Positions 60,160 to 64,000 of a stretch of DNA of 64,000 nucleotides are shown here, piece after piece. This stretch comes from Pseudomonas chlororaphis subsp. piscium. GTDB taxonomy: Bacteria > Pseudomonadota > Gammaproteobacteria > Pseudomonadales > Pseudomonadaceae. Position 1 is the first letter of the stretch, and every line of letters starts with the position of its first letter. Below the pieces are notes generated by a model that saw nothing but the letters and a program-made list of their open reading frames with translations, had not been told where the DNA came from and did not search any database. Made by a program: the position numbers and the translations under genes. The stretch is from contig NZ_CP027707.1 in NCBI RefSeq assembly GCF_003850345.1, positions 1,550,001 to 1,614,000 on the forward strand. Direction: 5' to 3'.

Positions 60160-62856
60160 ATGCCGGTATCGAATATGTTGAACGTCCAGCGTAGTTATCT
60201 GGTTGTTTTTGCTTGTGCGTTAGTTTCGTACGGTTGGAGTCCAGGTCGGTTTTTTCTATGTCTTGTTTCTACGGCGGCTATTGTCATGGCGACTGAAACA
60301 TGGGCTGAAACTTTCACTGCCGAGCCCGCGGGGCAGGGCGTGGTATTCGATTCGCAGATGTTGTTTCAGACCGAAGGTGCCCCCATCGATACCAGCCGCT
60401 TTGAGCGCCAGGGCTTTCTCATTCCGGGCAACTACCGCATCGACCTGTTGGTCAATGGTCAGTGGCGCGCCACGCAGAACATCGAGTTTCGCGACACCCA
60501 TGGGCCGCAAGGGGGCCAGCCTTGTTATGAGCGTTCGTTGCTGGTCCGCACCGGTATCGATCTGGACAAGGCGGCTTCGGCGCAACCTTCCTCCGAAAGC
60601 ATGCCGGAGGGCACCTATTGCGCAGACCTGGCTCGCTACATTCCTGGCCTTACCACAAAGATCGATCTCAAGAAGCTGACGATCGATCTTTCGGTGCCGC
60701 AATATTTCCTGCAGAAAGGCCGGTCGAAAACCTATGTCGATCCGGCGAATTGGGATCGCGGCATTTCTGCAGGGCTGCTCAACTACAACACCAACCTGTT
60801 CAGCGCACAGAATAACGGCCGAACCCAGACCAACGCTTACGCCGGTCTGAACATGGGGCTCAATATGGGGTCGGTGCGCTTGCGGCATAACGGCACCCTG
60901 ACCTGGTCCCCGGAAGCGGGTAGCCGTTATCAGCGTGGCTCCATCTACGGCCAGACCGAATTGCCGGCATGGCGTTCACAGTTGCTGGTGGGCGAAAGCG
61001 TCACCGATGCCAATCTGTTCGACTCCGTATCGTTTCGCGGTGCCCAACTGACCAGCGATGACCGGATGCTGCCCGACAACGAGCGTTTTTACGCGCCCGT
61101 TGTCCGGGGGACGGCCAGCTCGAACGCCAAGGTATCTATTTATCAACGTGGTTACCTGATCTCGGAAACGTCCGTTGCGCCGGGACCCTTCGAAATCAGC
61201 GATCTTCAAGCCGCCAGCTTCGGCGGCGACTTGAACGTCACCGTGACCGAGGCCAACGGGAAGAGCAGCAGCTTCACCGTGCCATTCGCCACGACTGTTC
61301 AGTTACTGCGCCCTGGGAACTCCCGATATAGCTTCACCGCCGGCCAGATCATCGATCCTGGGCTGCGCGGCAGTAACCAGTATGTGCTGCAAGGGACAGC
61401 CCAGCGCGGTCTGGATAACGACATTACCGGATACATCGGCAGCGCCGTCACGGGCAGTTATATGTCGGTACTGATGGGGAGCGCGCTCAATACCGATGTA
61501 GGAGGTTTTGCCTTCGATGTGACCCAGGCCAAAACCAACGTGCCCAGGAGGGGCCGTCTGAAGGGGACGAGCCTGCGTCTTTCCTACAGCAAGAACCTGC
61601 CCAATAGCGGTACCAACTTCTCGTTACTGGCTTATCGCTACTCGACCAGCGGCTATCTGGGACTGCATGACGCGGTCGCATTGCAGGACTTCGTCGAGGG
61701 CGGCGAACGGGTGGAAGCCTTCTCCCGGATGCGTGACAGGCTGGATGTGAATATCAGTCAGCAGTTGAAGGCCACTGGCGGGCATTTCTATGCCAGTGGT
61801 TCGGCGCTCAATTACTGGAATAGACAAGGCAAGGCCCTGAGCTTTTCCACGGGTTACAGCAATCAGTGGCGGGGCAACAGCTATTCCTTCGCCGTACAAC
61901 GCACGTTGGGACAGAACCGGTATTCAGGGCGTCGGGCAGTCAGTAGCAATACGACCTTGAGCTTGACCCTTACGATCCCGCTGGGCCGTGAGACCCGGGG
62001 CGCAACGGTGCTCAATAACTTCGTCAGTCACGACCAGAGTACGGGAACTCATTTGACCAGCGGCGTTTCCGGGACAGTGGACGACGCGGGCAAAGCCTCC
62101 TATGCCGTGGCTGTTTCCCGTGATGCTAAGCAACGGGAAACCAGCCACAACGCCAGTCTCAATTATTCCTTGCCCCAGGTGGCTTTGAGTTCCAGTTTTT
62201 CCCAGGGCAGCGATTACCGTCAGGCATCCGTCGGCGCGTCCGGCGGCATGATCCTGCACCCCGGCGGCCTGACGTTCGCCCAGACCCTGAGCGAAACCAT
62301 CGGCCTGGTCTACGCGCCCCATGCCCTGGGCGCGGGAGTCGGTTATAGCGGGGCGCGGGTGAACGGCAGTGGCTACGCCGTGGTGCCCAGCCTGACGCCT
62401 TTCCAGCTCAATACCGTGGATGTCGATCCGCTGGGCGTGCCCGACGACGTCGAGCTGCAGGTGAGTTCGCGTAACACGGCACCGGTGGCGGGGGCCGTGG
62501 TGATGCTGGCGTACCCGACCCGCAAGGCGCGTTCTTTCCTGATCAACAGCCTGCAACCCAATGGCGCGCTCCTGCCGTTTGCCGCGATCGCCACCGACGC
62601 CGAGAGCGGGGTGGAAATAGGCGCGGTCGGCCAGGGCAGTCGCCTGGTGCTGCGCAGCGAAAAGGACCAGGGTTCGATTCGTGTCGAATGGGGCGATGAG
62701 CCCGGGCAGCAATGCCTGATCGACTACCGCCTGCCCGAGCGCGGTGCAGCCTCTGCCAAGGTGGCTGAGGCGAAGGGCTATGAGGTGTTCGACCTGCCAT
62801 GCCGCCCGGTACCTCCCGACACTGCCGGGGCACCTGCTCAGGTGAGGAGCGACTGA
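60160..62856 (+). CDS. Outer-membrane fimbrial usher (FimD/PapC family, CupB3-like)
   Basis: An 898-residue usher. A long signal region (about 1-48) precedes the N-terminal periplasmic domain (FERQGFLIPGNYRIDLLVNG). A 24-strand barrel with plug follows (YQRGYLISETSVAPGPFEIS, then SFTAGQIIDPGLRGSNQ), and the C-terminal domains run from about 780 (FQLNTVDVDPLGVPDDVELQ, AGAVVMLAYPTRKARSF). It forms the secretion channel for the pilus. No POTRA domain is visible, unlike the CupB3 P-usher described in P. aeruginosa. The second chaperone starts within its stop codon (TGATG). Confidence 0.93.
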   Translation: MPVSNMLNVQRSYLVVFACALVSYGWSPGRFFLCLVSTAAIVMATETWAETFTAEPAGQGVVFDSQMLFQTEGAPIDTSRFERQGFLIPGNYRIDLLVNGQWRATQNIEFRDTHGPQGGQPCYERSLLVRTGIDLDKAASAQPSSESMPEGTYCADLARYIPGLTTKIDLKKLTIDLSVPQYFLQKGRSKTYVDPANWDRGISAGLLNYNTNLFSAQNNGRTQTNAYAGLNMGLNMGSVRLRHNGTLTWSPEAGSRYQRGSIYGQTELPAWRSQLLVGESVTDANLFDSVSFRGAQLTSDDRMLPDNERFYAPVVRGTASSNAKVSIYQRGYLISETSVAPGPFEISDLQAASFGGDLNVTVTEANGKSSSFTVPFATTVQLLRPGNSRYSFTAGQIIDPGLRGSNQYVLQGTAQRGLDNDITGYIGSAVTGSYMSVLMGSALNTDVGGFAFDVTQAKTNVPRRGRLKGTSLRLSYSKNLPNSGTNFSLLAYRYSTSGYLGLHDAVALQDFVEGGERVEAFSRMRDRLDVNISQQLKATGGHFYASGSALNYWNRQGKALSFSTGYSNQWRGNSYSFAVQRTLGQNRYSGRRAVSSNTTLSLTLTIPLGRETRGATVLNNFVSHDQSTGTHLTSGVSGTVDDAGKASYAVAVSRDAKQRETSHNASLNYSLPQVALSSSFSQGSDYRQASVGASGGMILHPGGLTFAQTLSETIGLVYAPHALGAGVGYSGARVNGSGYAVVPSLTPFQLNTVDVDPLGVPDDVELQVSSRNTAPVAGAVVMLAYPTRKARSFLINSLQPNGALLPFAAIATDAESGVEIGAVGQGSRLVLRSEKDQGSIRVEWGDEPGQQCLIDYRLPERGAASAKVAEAKGYEVFDLPCRPVPPDTAGAPAQVRSD

Positions 62857-63635
62857 TGCAGCAGGCATGCGGCTTGTGCCGCCCCTCGGCCATGGCTCGG
62901 TGGATCTGTGGTGGCCTGATGTCGGCCTGGTTGCTGATGTCGCTGTGCGCCGACGCCCAGGCGGCGCTGGCCATTACCGGTACGCGCTTCATTTACCCGG
63001 CCAATGCCTCGGCGTTGACGGTCAGGGTCGGCAATACCGGCGATGCGCCGATCCTCCTGCAAGCCTGGCTGGACCGGGGGGATACGCGCGCCGACCCGAG
63101 CCGTCTGACGGTGCCGTTCGTACTGTCGCCGCCCATTTCACGGTTGGACCCACAACAGCGCAGCGCCCTGGTGGTGCGTTACACCGGCGAACCCTTGCCC
63201 GGCGATCGCGAGTCGGTGTTCTGGATCAATTTCCTCGAAGTGCCACCGGTGACGACCACCGACAGCAATCTGCTGCGCCTGGCCTACCGCATGCGCATGA
63301 AGCTGCTGTACCGCCCTTCAGGCCTTGCCGGCAAGGCGGACGAGGCAATCGGGCAAGTGGTCTGGAGCCTCGACAAGGCCCCCGGAGCAGACGGGCAGAT
63401 GGCGCTGCTGGCCACCAGCCGGGCGCCTTACTACGTGTCCATCCCGCAGCTGGAACTGGGCAGCGGAGCTCAATCGGTCAGTTGGCAGGGGATCACGCTC
63501 GAGCCTTTCGGCACGACACGTATCGCCCTGCCCGCAACAAAAAAGGCAGCCGTCGCCAGCGCGACGGTCGTTCGTTACCAGGTGGCGATAGACAGCGGGG
63601 AGACGCTGAGTGGAAGTGCGCGGTTACAACAGTAG
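62856..63635 (+). CDS. Second periplasmic fimbrial chaperone (CupB4-like)
   Basis: A 259-residue PapD-family chaperone with an N-terminal signal peptide ending DAQA (about 36). It has ITGTRFIYPANASALTVRVG with the conserved Arg, VVRYTGEPLPGDRESVFWIN, the anchoring Lys in RMRMKLLYRPSGLAG and a domain 2 that is slightly short. The start at 62856 overlaps the usher stop, so translation is coupled. CupB-type clusters characteristically carry two chaperones, the second serving a specialised subunit such as the adhesin CupB6. Confidence 0.9.
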   Translation: MQQACGLCRPSAMARWICGGLMSAWLLMSLCADAQAALAITGTRFIYPANASALTVRVGNTGDAPILLQAWLDRGDTRADPSRLTVPFVLSPPISRLDPQQRSALVVRYTGEPLPGDRESVFWINFLEVPPVTTTDSNLLRLAYRMRMKLLYRPSGLAGKADEAIGQVVWSLDKAPGADGQMALLATSRAPYYVSIPQLELGSGAQSVSWQGITLEPFGTTRIALPATKKAAVASATVVRYQVAIDSGETLSGSARLQQ

Positions 63636-63714
63636 TTTTGCGACGGACAGAGTCGGGACGAGTGCGTGGTTATGCGGTTGCGATCGAGCGCCTGATGGCG
63701 CGAGACCGGCGGGC

Positions 63715-64000
63715 ATGAGTCTGGGGCGGCGTGGGTCGTGTTTCGTCCTGGCGGCGTTGCTGCCATTGGCATTGCCTAATATCGCCCTAGCCTTGCAGGT
63801 GCCTAACGCCGGTCAGGCGATGCGTGATATCGAGTCGGTCCAGCCGGCTCAGCCAGCCCCTTCGGAGCTGGAGTTGGATCTGCCCAAGGCCGAGACACCT
63901 GCCGCACCGGCAGCCCCGGACACTTCCGGGATCCGGGTGCAGGTCGAGACGTTTGCCATCGAGGGCAACCAGGTTTTCAGCACCGAGCGTCTGCAGGCGC
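63715..64000 (+). CDS. Two-partner secretion transporter (TpsB/FhaC/ShlB-like), N-terminal part
   Basis: The frame is open to the right edge (95 codons visible). MSLGRRGSCFVLAALLPLAL with cleavage after IALA is a signal peptide. A Pro/Ala-rich linker (QPAQPAPSELELDLPKAE) is followed by the start of a POTRA domain (IRVQVETFAIEGNQVFSTER), as in FhaC/HecB-type outer-membrane transporters of TpsA proteins. An alternative GTG start at 63616 in the same frame would overlap the chaperone gene. The position suggests it exports a CupB5-like TpsA adhesin encoded further right. Confidence 0.8.
   Translation, partial: MSLGRRGSCFVLAALLPLALPNIALALQVPNAGQAMRDIESVQPAQPAPSELELDLPKAETPAAPAAPDTSGIRVQVETFAIEGNQVFSTERLQA

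Noticed and set aside
60160..62856. P-usher with an internal POTRA domain
   Set aside because: Nothing POTRA-like was recognisable before the usher N-terminal domain; a POTRA start is instead seen in the separate gene at 63715.

Overview
The window is a stretch of a Pseudomonas chromosome, most likely from the P. fluorescens lineage (P. protegens/chlororaphis/fluorescens type). The evidence is high-GC coding, Pseudomonas REP elements, the algU-mucA-mucB-mucD operon without mucC, phaG, an opdH-tctCBA/tctDE block, and the bepA-tusA-bcp-gcvR-dapA-bamC-purC-tRNA-Ser order. No species call is made. All assignments come from reading the sequence and from recalled knowledge of the families; no search was run.

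Region 1 (1-6959) is a trans-4-hydroxy-L-proline catabolic locus. A leftward pair encodes 4-hydroxyproline 2-epimerase and a FAD-dependent D-hydroxyproline oxidase (cut by the window edge). A divergent rightward set encodes a DapA-type deaminase, an APC permease, alpha-ketoglutarate semialdehyde dehydrogenase and an Ldh-family reductase. The divergent promoter region holds two oppositely oriented copies of a 14-bp element, probably an operator for an AraC-type regulator that is not in the window.

Region 2 (6960-14376) is ordinary accessory chromosome: a GNAT acetyltransferase, a small lipoprotein, a divergent LysR/NADP-reductase pair, a GAF-EAL phosphodiesterase, a secreted GDSL hydrolase, a GAF protein and a hicAB toxin-antitoxin pair.

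Region 3 (14817-18264) is a decayed genomic island at tRNA-Gly(CCC). A 23-bp copy of the tRNA 3' end marks the far end, a broken P4-type integrase lies next to the tRNA, and the cargo is an orphan fimbrial chaperone plus a two-domain tip adhesin with no pilin or usher.

Region 4 (18523-41440) is core genome: phaG; a diguanylate cyclase-CWC-rsuA operon; a Tyr-rich lipoprotein; a HIBCH-like hydrolase; ung; abrB-type and tctABC transporter genes with opdH and the tctDE two-component system; an HDOD protein; ygfZ, sdhE, ygfX and nadB; and algU-mucA-mucB-mucD. The tripartite transporter and porin carry Crc/Hfq-type CA motifs at their ribosome-binding sites, and three 11-bp direct repeats suggest a TctD operator.

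Region 5 (41457-49520) is the core block bepA, tusA-like, perM-like, bcp, gcvR, dapA, bamC, an MBL hydrolase, purC and tRNA-Ser(CGA), joined directly to the mucD end.

Region 6 (49630-64000) is a surface-structure region. It begins with a 2,193-codon type I-secreted VCBS/cadherin/RTX adhesin interrupted by one in-frame amber codon. An HPt protein and a NarL-type response regulator follow, and then a CupB-like chaperone-usher operon (pilin, chaperone, usher, second chaperone). That operon runs into a two-partner-secretion (TpsB/FhaC-like) transporter cut by the right edge. The layout suggests a Roc/Bvg-like phosphorelay controlling combined fimbria and TpsA assembly.
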